The position numbers were made by a program, and so were the translations under genes. A DNA stretch of 64,000 nucleotides, taken from assembly GCA_965218555.1 (NCBI GenBank), contig OZ244625.1:1302001-1366000 (forward strand), in the 5' to 3' direction. How positions within the stretch are numbered: position 1 is the first letter of the stretch; every line of letters begins with the position of its first letter. Below are positions 52,775 to 61,802 of this stretch, piece after piece. This stretch comes from JAPPLB01 sp965218555. GTDB taxonomy: Bacteria; Acidobacteriota; Terriglobia; Bryobacterales; UBA6623. The notes under the pieces were generated by a model. It had not been told where the DNA came from. It made no database searches and saw nothing but the letters and a program-made list of their open reading frames with translations.

Positions 52775-53073
52775 AGTTATTGGCGAATGCAGGCCGAAGG
52801 CTTGCGTGTTAGATCGGCTCGAGGCTTTCATTTGTGATTCTGGACGTCTACGTCCACAGATCCGACTCACCGCGACGAAGTGCCGAAAGAAGACAGGCGC
52901 ACGGATGCAGTCGTCGGCGATCGCCTGGATTCGCCGTATCGACAGGTTCTCGGCTGATCACTACGTGCCCGGCATTCCCGGATACGAACTTGAAGCGGTC
53001 TTCAACCGCGCAGCTCGACATTCTCGGGCTCGATAAGCTGATTGACGGCAGTATTAACCCACGGACACGAATT

Positions 53074-53847
53074 ATGATCACGAACCATGTCAAAGGGGCT
53101 CTGAAGAACGGCGAGGCGGTGAAGGGATTCAACGTCTTCGAGTCCTTGCGCCCGTCAGTCGTCAAGATCGCCGCGCAGGCAGGTTTCGACTTCATCATGG
53201 TCGACACCGAGCACGTGGTGCATAACGATGAGACGCTTACCAACTTTCTCGTTCTGGCTCGCGACAATCACCTGGCGCCGCTGGTGACCGTAGTGTCCCC
53301 CGATCGCCTGCTGGTGTCGCGCATGCTTGATGCCGGCGCCCTGGGCATCGTGCTCTCCCATGCCGGCACTGCCGAACAGGTCGAAGATCTCGTGCGCTGG
53401 TGCAGGTACGCTCCCGAAGGTGAGCGCGGCCTGGCGTTGGGCGCCAACGCCGACTACGACAGCTCCGACGTGGCCGGGTACTGCAAGGCCGCCAACGAGT
53501 CCGTTCTCGTCATCGCCAAGATCGAATCGGTCCTCGGAGTGCGGAACATCGAAGCCATCGTGTCGGTGGATGGCATCGACGGCATCGTTTTCGGACCAGG
53601 CGACTTGGCCGCGACGATGAACCTCCACGGCCAATGGGAGCACCCAGAGGTGCTCGCCGCCATGGAGACCGTGATCGAAGCTGCCCTGGCCCGAGGCTTG
53701 ACCGTTGAACCGGCGATCATGCCGAAAAACAAGGCCGATTACGATCGCGAGCGACGAAGAGGCATTCAGATCTTCGGTTCTACGAGAGCGAGCGAGTACA
53801 ACCTGCTGAAATCAGCGGCGATGCAGGCCATGGAGCCTTACCGTTAG
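53074..53847 (+). CDS. HpcH/HpaI family aldolase
   Basis: A 257-residue class II, metal-dependent aldolase of the HpaI/garL type, cleaving 2-keto-3-deoxy or hydroxy-keto acids to pyruvate and an aldehyde. Motifs: FDFIMVDTEH, GALGIVLSH, VIAKIESVLGVRNIEAIV (metal Glu) and DGIVFGPGDLAATM (metal Asp). The ATG at 53074 gives the family's normal length; the frame extends to 52834 but that part looks non-coding. The 299 bp upstream hold no recognisable gene or clear promoter. Confidence 0.88.
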   Translation: MITNHVKGALKNGEAVKGFNVFESLRPSVVKIAAQAGFDFIMVDTEHVVHNDETLTNFLVLARDNHLAPLVTVVSPDRLLVSRMLDAGALGIVLSHAGTAEQVEDLVRWCRYAPEGERGLALGANADYDSSDVAGYCKAANESVLVIAKIESVLGVRNIEAIVSVDGIDGIVFGPGDLAATMNLHGQWEHPEVLAAMETVIEAALARGLTVEPAIMPKNKADYDRERRRGIQIFGSTRASEYNLLKSAAMQAMEPYR

Positions 53848-54013
53848 GCGAATGCAATGCACGTCGACCGTGAACGCACGATCAACGGCATAGCCTCGCA
53901 CGATCTCGAATACGTACAGCCAATGTAGAGAGGTTCGGTCTGCACATGGGCTTGGGTTCCCGAGCCCTGCGCCAAAACTCGGTGACCCGTGCTTTCTGCG
54001 ACAATCAACCCCA

Positions 54014-55432
54014 TTGAACGGGTCTCTCAAAAGCTTCCTGGTTCATCGAGGACCGGCTGGTCTCCTGGCATTGGGGGCTCTGCTCACCATGTCGTGTAGC
54101 AGCTCACCCGATCCGGCCGCCGATCCTGCGGCTCCGGCTCTGGCAATTCTCAACACCAGCGTTTGGGATAACCGCTCCGGCGGTTTCCTCCCAAGTCAGA
54201 CGGTTTTCATCCGCGGCCGCCGCATCGTCAGTGTGGTCCCGGCCGAAGAAGCCGAGCTTCCGCCTGCGGCCCACGTCCTCGACGGGCAGAGCAAATTCCT
54301 CATCCCAGGCCTCATTGATGCGCATGTTCATCTGACCCACGTGCTCTACCAGGCGGGAATGACGGCGGATGAGATCCTGCCCTACTTCCTTGCCAACGGA
54401 GTCACCAGCGTCCGCAGCACCGGCGACAACGTCGTGGCGCAGAGCCTGCTCCGGCGCTGGGCGGAAGAGAATCCCGACCTGTCTCCGCGCCTGTTTCTCG
54501 CAAGCTGGCTGATCGGGAACGCCCCGCCCATCCACAAGGACATCGGATGGAGTCTGACCTCGCCCACCGAAGTGCCGGCGTTCGTCAACGACATGTCCAA
54601 ATGGGGCGTGACGACGCTCAAGATCTACGCGAACTGCTTGCCCTCGGTGGCGCGCAAAGTGATCGAAGAAGGCCATAAGCGGGGGTTTGTCGTCACGGGA
54701 CATCTGAGCAGCTATCCGGTTCAACAGGCGATTCAAGACGGAATCGACAGCCTGGAACACATCGAGTCCGTCTCCGATTTCCTTCGCGCGGATCCGAAAG
54801 ACCGCCATAGCCTCGATCTCGATAGCTCCAGGGCCCGCGAACTCATCCGGACCATTGCCGACAGCGGAGTCTTTGTCGATCCCACGCTTTCGGTGTTTTG
54901 GGGCACGCTGTTTTTTGTTGATGTCGACGAGATTGTGAATCATCCCGACAATCTCGGGATGCCCCGCCGCCTAAGAGATTTCTGGGCGGTCGACCGCAAA
55001 AAACGTTTGACGAGCTACAGCGCCGGCCCTCTGGAGACGAGGCGGAGAACCTTTCGGAAATATCAGGATCTGGTCGGGATGCTGCATCAGGCGGGAGCCA
55101 AGATCCTGGTCGGAACCGATGCCCCTGAACCCCAGGTCGCACCGGGATACTCTTTGCACACGGAAATGGAATTCCTGGTGGAGAGCGGCATGTCCCCGGC
55201 CTCCGTGCTCCAGGCCGCAACGCGCGCCAACGCGGAAGTGCTGCGCCAGGAGAACCATCTAGGTGGCATCGAACCCGGAAAGAGGGCGGACCTGGTGCTG
55301 TTAAGGGCGAATCCCCTCGAAGACATTCGCAACACGCGACAGATCGATCGCGTGATCAACGGGGGAGAGGTGCTGCTGCCGTCAGAGATCCTCGTGCGAA
55401 GGGCTGCCCGTGCACGGCGGGAGGACCGCTAG
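54014..55432 (+). CDS. Amidohydrolase family lipoprotein
   Basis: A 472-residue metal-dependent hydrolase. The N-terminus carries a lipoprotein-type signal ending LLTMSC, so it is probably anchored outside the cytoplasm. Amidohydrolase features: LIPGLIDAHVHL (HxH metal site), TLKIYANC (candidate carboxylated Lys), VVTGHLSS and SLEHIES (His ligands), KILVGTDAP (catalytic Asp) and the closing GGIEPGKRADLVLLRANP. The listed start is a TTG without a good ribosome site, so the exact start is uncertain. Its stop codon overlaps that of the convergent dehydrogenase gene (TAG/TAG sharing CTAG). Confidence 0.85.
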   Translation: MNGSLKSFLVHRGPAGLLALGALLTMSCSSSPDPAADPAAPALAILNTSVWDNRSGGFLPSQTVFIRGRRIVSVVPAEEAELPPAAHVLDGQSKFLIPGLIDAHVHLTHVLYQAGMTADEILPYFLANGVTSVRSTGDNVVAQSLLRRWAEENPDLSPRLFLASWLIGNAPPIHKDIGWSLTSPTEVPAFVNDMSKWGVTTLKIYANCLPSVARKVIEEGHKRGFVVTGHLSSYPVQQAIQDGIDSLEHIESVSDFLRADPKDRHSLDLDSSRARELIRTIADSGVFVDPTLSVFWGTLFFVDVDEIVNHPDNLGMPRRLRDFWAVDRKKRLTSYSAGPLETRRRTFRKYQDLVGMLHQAGAKILVGTDAPEPQVAPGYSLHTEMEFLVESGMSPASVLQAATRANAEVLRQENHLGGIEPGKRADLVLLRANPLEDIRNTRQIDRVINGGEVLLPSEILVRRAARARREDR

Positions 55433-56175
55433 ACCCTGCCGCCGCAAGCCGACACCGTCTGACCGGTGATGAAACTGGACTCTTCCGAGAGCAGGAACCG
55501 GACAACGCCGGCTATTTCGGAAGGTTCCGCCATTCGGCCCAGGGCGGTCAGCCCTATCAGATGAGGGACATCCGGATTCGCCGACAGGGACAAGCGGGTG
55601 TTGGTAAGACCGGGTGCGACGCAGTTGACCCGCACATTGTACGGCGCGAAGGCCGTAGCGCAGTGCCGGGTAAAGGAGTTGACCGCTGCTTTGGTGGTGG
55701 CGTAGTGAATCATGTTTTTCTTGCGGACAAGTCCGGCCAGCGATGAAACATTTACGATGCGGCCAAAACGGCGCTCGATCATCTCATCCTTGACGGCCCA
55801 GGTAACAAGAAACGGCCCGTCCACGTTGACTTCGAACATGCGCTTCCAACTCTCAAAGCTGAGTTGATCGTGAGCCACCGATTCGGCGATGCCGGCATTG
55901 TTTACGAGAAGGTCGATAGGACCCAGCTTTTCCCGAACTGCGCCCACCATGCGCTCGACATGGTCTTCGCGCGACACGTCAGCCTGGACGATCATCGCCT
56001 TTTCGGCCTTTTTTTCGACCGCCGCCAGCGCCTCGTGAGCGGCTTGTTCGTTCGTCTGAAAGTTGATGGCGACGCGCGCCCCGCCCTCCGCAAGGGTCTC
56101 GCAGACAGCACGCCCAATGCCACGAGAACCGCCTGTGACCAGGAGCGTGCGGTTTTCGAACACCTGTCGACTCAT
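55429..56175 (-). CDS. Short-chain dehydrogenase/reductase, FabG-like
   Basis: A 248-residue classical SDR. Cofactor motif TGGSRGIG (residues 15-22), NNAG near 92, catalytic Ser in VNVSSLAG, YxxxK as YATTK, and a C-terminal GQTVSACGGRV close to the usual GQ.. .DGG ending. It is NADP- or NAD-dependent and cytoplasmic. A class III aminotransferase gene ends 43 bp upstream on the same strand, so they may be cotranscribed. The substrate is unknown and need not be fatty-acid synthesis, since it is isolated from fab genes. Confidence 0.9.
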   Translation of the reverse strand: MSRQVFENRTLLVTGGSRGIGRAVCETLAEGGARVAINFQTNEQAAHEALAAVEKKAEKAMIVQADVSREDHVERMVGAVREKLGPIDLLVNNAGIAESVAHDQLSFESWKRMFEVNVDGPFLVTWAVKDEMIERRFGRIVNVSSLAGLVRKKNMIHYATTKAAVNSFTRHCATAFAPYNVRVNCVAPGLTNTRLSLSANPDVPHLIGLTALGRMAEPSEIAGVVRFLLSEESSFITGQTVSACGGRV

Positions 56176-56218
56176 CAGGTTCGCCTCGCTAGTACTTCTG
56201 CCTTGATCTCGATCAGGG

Positions 56219-57601
56219 TCACAGCGTATGGATCAGTCGCTGTTCCCGCAGGGCCACGACCGTCTTCTCGAAGGCCTGTGTTGCATCTTCGATATCGCGC
56301 TCGGTGTGAGCCGAGGAGAGCGCACCTCCGGTCGAACTCATGTTGTCGACGCCGTGATATCGGAGGCGCCGCTGGTACTCCTTGATCAGTTGCGGCGGCA
56401 TCCCCTTCAGTCGTTTGGCGTTGGTCGTGTAAAGATCCTGCCGAGAGGCCGCGTCCCGGCTTCTCCTTTGATCGGTTTCGAAGTAAACGTGAAAGGTCGA
56501 GCACGGCCCGTAGACATAGCCGGCAATGCCGTGTCTCTCCAGCACGTTATCCCACGCTGCGTGGAGTTTCCTGGTGATCGCGTTTGCCTTCTCGATGGGC
56601 TTGCCTGTCTCCACTTGCTTGAGGACGGCAACGCCGGCGGCGGCCGCCAGTGGAGACGCATTGAACGTCCCGAGATGAGTCACACGCTCAAAGCGGTCGT
56701 GCTGTGGATCCCCGGTTTGATCGAGCACCTTCATGATGTCGGCGCGTCCCACGACCGCGCCTCCCGGCATGGCGCCCGCGAGGATCTTTGCGAAGCAGGA
56801 GAGGTCCGGCAACACGCCGTGTAGTTCTTGTGCCCCACCCGGGCTGAAGCGGAAACCGGTGACCACCTCGTCAAAAATCAGTAAGACGCCATGGCGGGTG
56901 CAAATATCGCGCAGCCCCCGCAAGAAATCGGGATCAATCGTAACGCGCCCCCAGGAAGCGCCGGACGGCTCAAGAATGGCTGAGCCGATGTCCTTATTGC
57001 TTGCAATGGTGTCCTCGACCAATTGCAGGTCCCCGTCGGGGATCGCCACGATGTTTCCTCTCACACTGCCAGGGACTCCGAGCGATCCGTCGGCATCGAA
57101 CGGAGGCTGAAAACCATGCACCACGTCGTCGTGCCAGCCGTGAAAATGTCCTTCGAACCGCAACAGTTTGGTGCGCCGGGAGAAGGCGCGCGCGACCCGG
57201 ATGGCCAACAGGGTCGCCTCGGACCCTGAGTTGACAAACCGCACCCGTTCCGCTGAAGGAACCAGCTTCTGCACCAACTCGGCCCACTCGATCTGCAAGG
57301 GGTGGTCGTTTCCGAAATGCGTTCCCCGGTCCATGACCGCCGCAATGGCCTCGAGGACCTCAGGTGCTGCATGACCGAGCAGAAGCGCCCCGTTCCCCAT
57401 CAGGAAATCGACGAACTCCTTGCCATCGACATCCCATTTGCGGCCTCCCTTTCCCCGTTCGATATACATCGGTAACGGCTCGGCGTACCGCAGATCATGA
57501 CCGACTTTTCCCGCGAGAACCCGTGACGCACGTTCAAACCAGGCCGTCGAATTCACACAGTTGGCAGCGTAGACCGCTGGCGCATCGCTTGCAGTTGACA
57601 T
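56219..57601 (-). CDS. Class III aminotransferase, glutamate-1-semialdehyde aminomutase-like
   Basis: A 460-residue PLP-dependent enzyme. The PLP-binding Asp is in LLIFDEVVTGFR and the Schiff-base Lys in CFAKILAGAMPGG; FVNSGSEATLLAIRVAR is the phosphate-binding segment. It resembles glutamate-1-semialdehyde 2,1-aminomutase, but no haem-synthesis genes are nearby. It is longer than HemL, and such catabolic relatives are common, so an amine or amino-acid transaminase/mutase role is more likely. It is followed by an SDR that could reduce or oxidise its product. Confidence 0.88.
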   Translation of the reverse strand: MSTASDAPAVYAANCVNSTAWFERASRVLAGKVGHDLRYAEPLPMYIERGKGGRKWDVDGKEFVDFLMGNGALLLGHAAPEVLEAIAAVMDRGTHFGNDHPLQIEWAELVQKLVPSAERVRFVNSGSEATLLAIRVARAFSRRTKLLRFEGHFHGWHDDVVHGFQPPFDADGSLGVPGSVRGNIVAIPDGDLQLVEDTIASNKDIGSAILEPSGASWGRVTIDPDFLRGLRDICTRHGVLLIFDEVVTGFRFSPGGAQELHGVLPDLSCFAKILAGAMPGGAVVGRADIMKVLDQTGDPQHDRFERVTHLGTFNASPLAAAAGVAVLKQVETGKPIEKANAITRKLHAAWDNVLERHGIAGYVYGPCSTFHVYFETDQRRSRDAASRQDLYTTNAKRLKGMPPQLIKEYQRRLRYHGVDNMSSTGGALSSAHTERDIEDATQAFEKTVVALREQRLIHTL

Positions 57602-57897
57602 GCGAATGTTCCTGTAGAAAGAATCTACCCCAAAATCACGTGGTTAATTGTATCTACTTCAACGTTCGCTCAAGGTAGTGTCTCCAGAGCCCTTATGTGC
57701 TAGAGTGCCGTACCGCCGCGGGAGCGAGAGCTTCGATCACTCAGGTTCCCCCACATTGACCCGCCACCGAGTTCGCCGACCAAGCTGAAGACGGCACGTC
57801 CTCGCCGCCTGAGTGATTTTTTACTACGAGTAGCCAGCCTCTTCGAAGACCTGCCAAAGAGAATCGGGTGGCTGTTGGAGAAGATAGAGTGACCTGT
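57602..57897. other. Intergenic region, no gene recognised
   Basis: About 296 bp between the aminotransferase start and a membrane-protein gene. A 50-codon minus-strand frame around 57900-57750 has no recognisable motif. Confidence 0.45.
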
Positions 57898-58341
57898 TCA
57901 CCCGCGGGCGTTTGTCTCGGCGATACCCGCCAATGTCCGCATTTCGGCTGCAATCGGATGCTCTTGCCAAGGCCACAGCCATCTCGTCTTCGGCACGAAT
58001 ACGACCTTATCTCCGAATCCGATGTCATGGTCAAAGGTGATGATGATGTCCTTCGTCTTTGCCCAGCGGCTTCCTTTTACCTGTGATATCGAGGTCAGCG
58101 GAACACTTACGTCGCGCGAATAGTTGGAGATGATAAGTACGTCACGGTCCAGGATTACCTTGCGGAGCCGGGAGCAATGCCAGAACAGCAAACACGTCCC
58201 GAGGAGGGCAACACCGAGGAATATCTCGTATTTGGCAGTTGCGGCATCGATGAAAGAAGCGACGAGAACCCACAATACGAGACAAAGCAGGGGCAAGACT
58301 TCCCGGTAGAAAGGCGTGGCTCTCGAGGACAAGACCCGCAC
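57898..58341 (-). CDS. Small membrane protein with two N-terminal helices and a soluble beta domain
   Basis: A 147-residue protein. Two hydrophobic helices (about 15-30, VLPLLCLVLWVLVASF, and 38-56, YEIFLGVALLGTCLLFW) are followed by a soluble part rich in beta strands (VILDRDVLIISNYSRDVSVPLTSISQV in total), an arrangement like small bacterial PH-domain (YdbT/PF03703-like) membrane proteins. That similarity is by pattern only. It stands alone between unrelated genes. Function unknown. Confidence 0.5.
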   Translation of the reverse strand: MRVLSSRATPFYREVLPLLCLVLWVLVASFIDAATAKYEIFLGVALLGTCLLFWHCSRLRKVILDRDVLIISNYSRDVSVPLTSISQVKGSRWAKTKDIIITFDHDIGFGDKVVFVPKTRWLWPWQEHPIAAEMRTLAGIAETNARG

Positions 58342-58568
58342 TATCCGTCAGTCTATTCACGGATCAGACAGGCCGTCAACTTCACAGCTCGAACAAAGTG
58401 GCCATTCCAGACGTCGGCGAGGCGGACTGGTGTTGACCGCGGGCAGTGCAGTTTAAAGCAGTTCACTAGGTGGAGCCGCCGGTTTTCTTGAGCAGGCCAG
58501 GAATGGAGGTTTTTGGATCATGAAGGCGTCCCTTGTTGCCTGACATTGCGATCAGGACGAGGTCATCC

Positions 58569-60218
58569 TTACCACAAGACGCCGAAGACTATGAAACCCG
58601 ATGCCGTCACCAAGAGTGCCGCCGAAAGAGCCGGTTGGGCCCACCAGGGAATTCGTCTGCCCGCAACGAATGGGGAGGCAACCATCTCCGGTAGCGACTC
58701 CCGTGAGTGGGCCGGCCAGGCCGATCGGCAAGCCGCGGGTCGAGTGTCCTGTTTATTCCAACCGAGCAGCAGCGAAGCAGCGAGCATTGCCGCCGCGGTG
58801 ATTCCCACGCTCCACGAATATGCGGCGAATCTCTCGGTCAACCAGAAAGGCAGCAGACCAGGTGCGTCAGCGCTGCCCCCCAGATTGGATGCCGCCAATC
58901 CATAGATCGCGCCGGCAATCAGTCCAACGAGACCGCTGCGTCGATTCACCGGGGTCAATACTCCCATCAGATAAACGGTCATCAACGGGGTGACGAACAC
59001 GCTGGTGATGCGCACGAAGAAATCAACGATGTTCGACGAGCTGAGGATAAACGGAACGTAGGCGAATGACACGGCCACGATGATGATCGTGGCTGCGCGG
59101 CTGACCGCCAGATAATGGCTCTCCTTGGCCCTTGTAACGAGAAACCGGCCGTAGATGTCGCGTGTAAAGACGGCCGAAAGAGCTGCCCCGATCCCTTCAA
59201 ATGTACTTACAGCCGAGGCTATTACCCCGGCTACGACGATTCCCTTGACACCGCTGCCAAGGTACTGATCGACCAGGCGGGGGTAGATGACGTCGGGCTG
59301 CGCCAATCCGGGCGACAGCGCCCTTCCGAAAATGCCCAGCGTGGAACTGAAGTAGCCCGACAGAATGATCAGGCCGCTGCCGACGACCACGCTCATCTTC
59401 AGGTCCCACATCGAGCGGGCCCCAAACATCTTCATGGTCTGGGTGTGGTTGACGACGAAATACCCCACGGCGATCAAGCACCATCCGATTACCACGACGG
59501 CAGCGGGGCTTCGCCCCGCACGTTGTCCGCCCATCCGCAACAGCGTCTCGGCCTGGGCTGCGCCTTCCTGCCTCACCAGGGCCTCGGTGGCTCCTTGGAG
59601 ACCTCCGACTTCCTGCCAGATGGCCAGCCATAGCACGACGATGGCCGATAACATCATCGCGCTCAGCAAGACATCCGCCGCAGCGACAGTCTTCAAGCCG
59701 CCCCAAGCTGAATACAGGGTTGTCCCGGCAGCCACGATCACGACCAGCAACCAGGCGGCTTGCGAGTCGAGATGCACCACCTCGGTAAAGATGAGGTGTA
59801 AGGCGACGGCGACGACAGCCAGCGCACTTGTTCGGTACTGGATCTGTATCAGGGCGCTGATGACCCGCATGCCAGGACCGTAGCGGCCCTCGAGATACTC
59901 GGCGTTGGTGAACAGCCCCTTGCGGTACATCGTCGGCACGACAAGAAAGGCCGCGATCACGCCGCCCACGCCGACACCGAAGATGAGTCCGCTGATCATC
60001 ACCAGGCCGTCCTTGTAGGTGGCGCCGTTCATGGCGATGTATTCGCCGCCATCAACGCTTGTGGCGAACATCGATACGCCCACCATCCAGAACGGCAGGG
60101 TGCGGCCCCCGAGGAACCAGTCCACGTTGGTCTTGGTCTTTCGCGAGCGGTTCCCGGCAAAGCCGAAGACCAGCAACATCAGGCCTGCAACGATGGCCCA
60201 GTCGAGATTCGTCATCAC
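58569..60218 (-). CDS. Sodium:solute symporter (SSS family)
   Basis: A 549-residue inner-membrane symporter with about 13-14 helices. Family segments: DWFLGGRTLPFWMVGVSMFATSV at residues about 33-55 and VVAGVIASAVSTFEGIGAALSAVF around 330. It is the third SSS protein in the window and is not closely related to the other two. It lies 84 bp downstream of an FAD-dependent oxidoreductase gene on the same strand and is probably cotranscribed, which suggests it imports the amine substrate of that enzyme. Confidence 0.9.
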   Translation of the reverse strand: MMTNLDWAIVAGLMLLVFGFAGNRSRKTKTNVDWFLGGRTLPFWMVGVSMFATSVDGGEYIAMNGATYKDGLVMISGLIFGVGVGGVIAAFLVVPTMYRKGLFTNAEYLEGRYGPGMRVISALIQIQYRTSALAVVAVALHLIFTEVVHLDSQAAWLLVVIVAAGTTLYSAWGGLKTVAAADVLLSAMMLSAIVVLWLAIWQEVGGLQGATEALVRQEGAAQAETLLRMGGQRAGRSPAAVVVIGWCLIAVGYFVVNHTQTMKMFGARSMWDLKMSVVVGSGLIILSGYFSSTLGIFGRALSPGLAQPDVIYPRLVDQYLGSGVKGIVVAGVIASAVSTFEGIGAALSAVFTRDIYGRFLVTRAKESHYLAVSRAATIIIVAVSFAYVPFILSSSNIVDFFVRITSVFVTPLMTVYLMGVLTPVNRRSGLVGLIAGAIYGLAASNLGGSADAPGLLPFWLTERFAAYSWSVGITAAAMLAASLLLGWNKQDTRPAACRSAWPAHSRESLPEMVASPFVAGRRIPWWAQPALSAALLVTASGFIVFGVLW

Positions 60219-60302
60219 CTGTTCGATACGCCCGAAAATACCGTAAGTCCGCTTACAACAAGGGCGACCATCGCATAGTGTGAATTGGATGGAGGTTGTC
60301 GG

Positions 60303-61472
60303 CTAGGCGCGGTTGCCGCTGCCCCAAGCGGAGGTAAACAGTTCCCCTTCGATGAAGCGCTGGGGGCGGAAGGGGTGGATATCGATGGGCGGGGGCAGCC
60401 CGGCGATGATGTTGCTCAGCGACTCGGCGACGGGCGGTCCCAGCTTGAAGCCGTGGCCGCTGCCGCCGAAGGCCGCATAGTAGCCCTCCAGGCCCGGTTC
60501 GGGTCCGATCAGCGGATGCCAATCATCGGTGACGGTATACATCGAGGCCCAGCCCTTCACATAGTCCTGATCCCGCAGCGCCGGCATCCTTTGAAACAGC
60601 CCCTTCTCGATGCGTCCCCGCTGCGCGGCGTCAATCAAGGGATCATAGTCGTCGATGTCGAGCGGCTCGATCTCTTTGGGCGGCCCCAGCCCGGCCAGCA
60701 CCTGATTGTCGCCGTGCGGCCGCAGGTAGACCTGCAGGTTGGGGTCGGCGATAACGGGGAAGCTGCCGCAGCCCGCCGGCCGTTGCATGACGAGGTCGGT
60801 CTCGCGGCTCCAGCGCAACGAATAGTTCAACCCGACCGTCAGACCCAGGGCGCGCCCCCAGCCGCCGGCCGCGTTGACGGCCACCCCGGTTGCGATCGTC
60901 CCCTGATCGGTCTCGACGGCGCTGACGCGCTCTCCCTGCAAACAAATGCGCGTGGCGCGGACGCCTTCATAGGCCCGCAGGCCCCAGTCCTTCGCGCGGC
61001 CCACCAGATTCGCGGTGGTCTTGACCGGATTGACGTAACCGGAAAGGGGCTCGTAGATCCCGAACAGCACATCATCGACGTTGAGCAGGGGCGCCAACTC
61101 TTGGATCTGGGCGCGCGATACCCGCTCCGCCAGCACCCCCGCGGGCCGCTCGATCGCCAGCAACTGCTCGCCGGTCGGGGCCGCCTTCTCCGCAAAGATG
61201 CAGCAATAGCCGGTGCGCCGGAATTCGCAGTCGCCCCCCAACTCCTGCTCGGCGTTCTCGAACATCTCCCGAGCCCGCAACGCCAGCCGCAAGGTCAGCG
61301 GGTTCGAGTAGAAGGTTCGTACAATGGCCGCCGAGTGGCCGGTGCTCACGGCGGCCAGTCTGCTCTTTTCCAGCAGTACCACCTTGCCGAATTGCTGCTT
61401 GGCCAGAAAATGGGCCGTGGCGGCTCCCATGATGCCGCCGCCGATCACGACGGCGTCCGCGGTCTTTTCCAT
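60303..61472 (-). CDS. FAD-dependent amine oxidoreductase (DAO / sarcosine oxidase-like)
   Basis: A 389-residue flavoprotein of the D-amino-acid-oxidase (DAO) superfamily. The Rossmann FAD motif VIGGGIMGAATA is at residues about 9-20, TGHSAAIVRTFY follows, and FGGSGHGFKLGPPVAE near residue 350 is the conserved C-terminal FAD segment of sarcosine-oxidase and glycine-oxidase relatives. It is expected to oxidise a secondary amine or N-methyl amino acid in the cytoplasm. A small CHHC protein gene ends 3 bp upstream and a symporter gene follows. Confidence 0.9.
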   Translation of the reverse strand: MEKTADAVVIGGGIMGAATAHFLAKQQFGKVVLLEKSRLAAVSTGHSAAIVRTFYSNPLTLRLALRAREMFENAEQELGGDCEFRRTGYCCIFAEKAAPTGEQLLAIERPAGVLAERVSRAQIQELAPLLNVDDVLFGIYEPLSGYVNPVKTTANLVGRAKDWGLRAYEGVRATRICLQGERVSAVETDQGTIATGVAVNAAGGWGRALGLTVGLNYSLRWSRETDLVMQRPAGCGSFPVIADPNLQVYLRPHGDNQVLAGLGPPKEIEPLDIDDYDPLIDAAQRGRIEKGLFQRMPALRDQDYVKGWASMYTVTDDWHPLIGPEPGLEGYYAAFGGSGHGFKLGPPVAESLSNIIAGLPPPIDIHPFRPQRFIEGELFTSAWGSGNRA

Positions 61473-61475
61473 TGC

Positions 61476-61763
61476 TCACTTCCTTTCCGCCGGCCGCTGC
61501 GAAGCTGCTGCCGGCTCGGGTGGGGTGAGGTCGGGCCGATAGCCCAGCTTCGCAAATCGTTGGAACAGTTCCGCAACGTTCGATCCGAAAAGAATCACAC
61601 CCCGGCGCACCCGCGCCTCACCCAGCGCCAAGTCTCCGAAAAACGGCAGCGAGTGCATGCAGTGATGGCAGAAGGCGTCCTCGGCACCGACCCCCTCGGG
61701 GAATTGCATCCTCCAGCTCGCCTCTGCTCCGCACGCGCCGGGTTGCCGCAGCGCACGAGACAT
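61476..61763 (-). CDS. Small protein with a CHHC motif
   Basis: A frame of up to 95 codons. A second start at 61709 (77 residues) has purine-rich GAGGCGAG upstream and may be the real one. The peptide contains AFCHHCMHSLPFFGDLALG, whose Cys-His-His-Cys could bind zinc or an iron-sulfur centre, then a hydrophobic VILFGSNVAELFQRFAKLGY and a proline-rich tail. I do not recognise a family. The gene lies 3 bp before the FAD oxidoreductase gene, so a role as an accessory subunit, as in multi-subunit sarcosine oxidases, is possible but speculative. Confidence 0.42.
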   Translation of the reverse strand: MSRALRQPGACGAEASWRMQFPEGVGAEDAFCHHCMHSLPFFGDLALGEARVRRGVILFGSNVAELFQRFAKLGYRPDLTPPEPAAASQRPAERK

Positions 61764-61771
61764 TGTACACT
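61743..61771 (+). promoter_or_regulatory. Candidate promoter of the ceramidase-fold/MFS operon
   Basis: TTGCCG (61743-61748) and TACACT (61766-61771) are exactly 17 bp apart, giving a leader of about 25 nt before the ATG at 61803. The sequence overlaps the N-terminal codons of the divergent small CHHC gene if that gene uses its longer start. Confidence 0.5.
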
Positions 61772-61802
61772 GCGCGCGTGTGACGAGCCCGAACAGAACA
61801 AC

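Noticed and set aside
57741..58034. A minus-strand frame between the aminotransferase and the small membrane protein genes
   Set aside because: It overlaps the end of the membrane-protein gene, has no motif and no ribosome site.
60285..61802. A 506-codon N-terminal extension of the second ceramidase-fold protein
   Set aside because: This part is antisense to the FAD oxidoreductase. The family N-terminus begins at 61803, behind its own promoter-like sequence.
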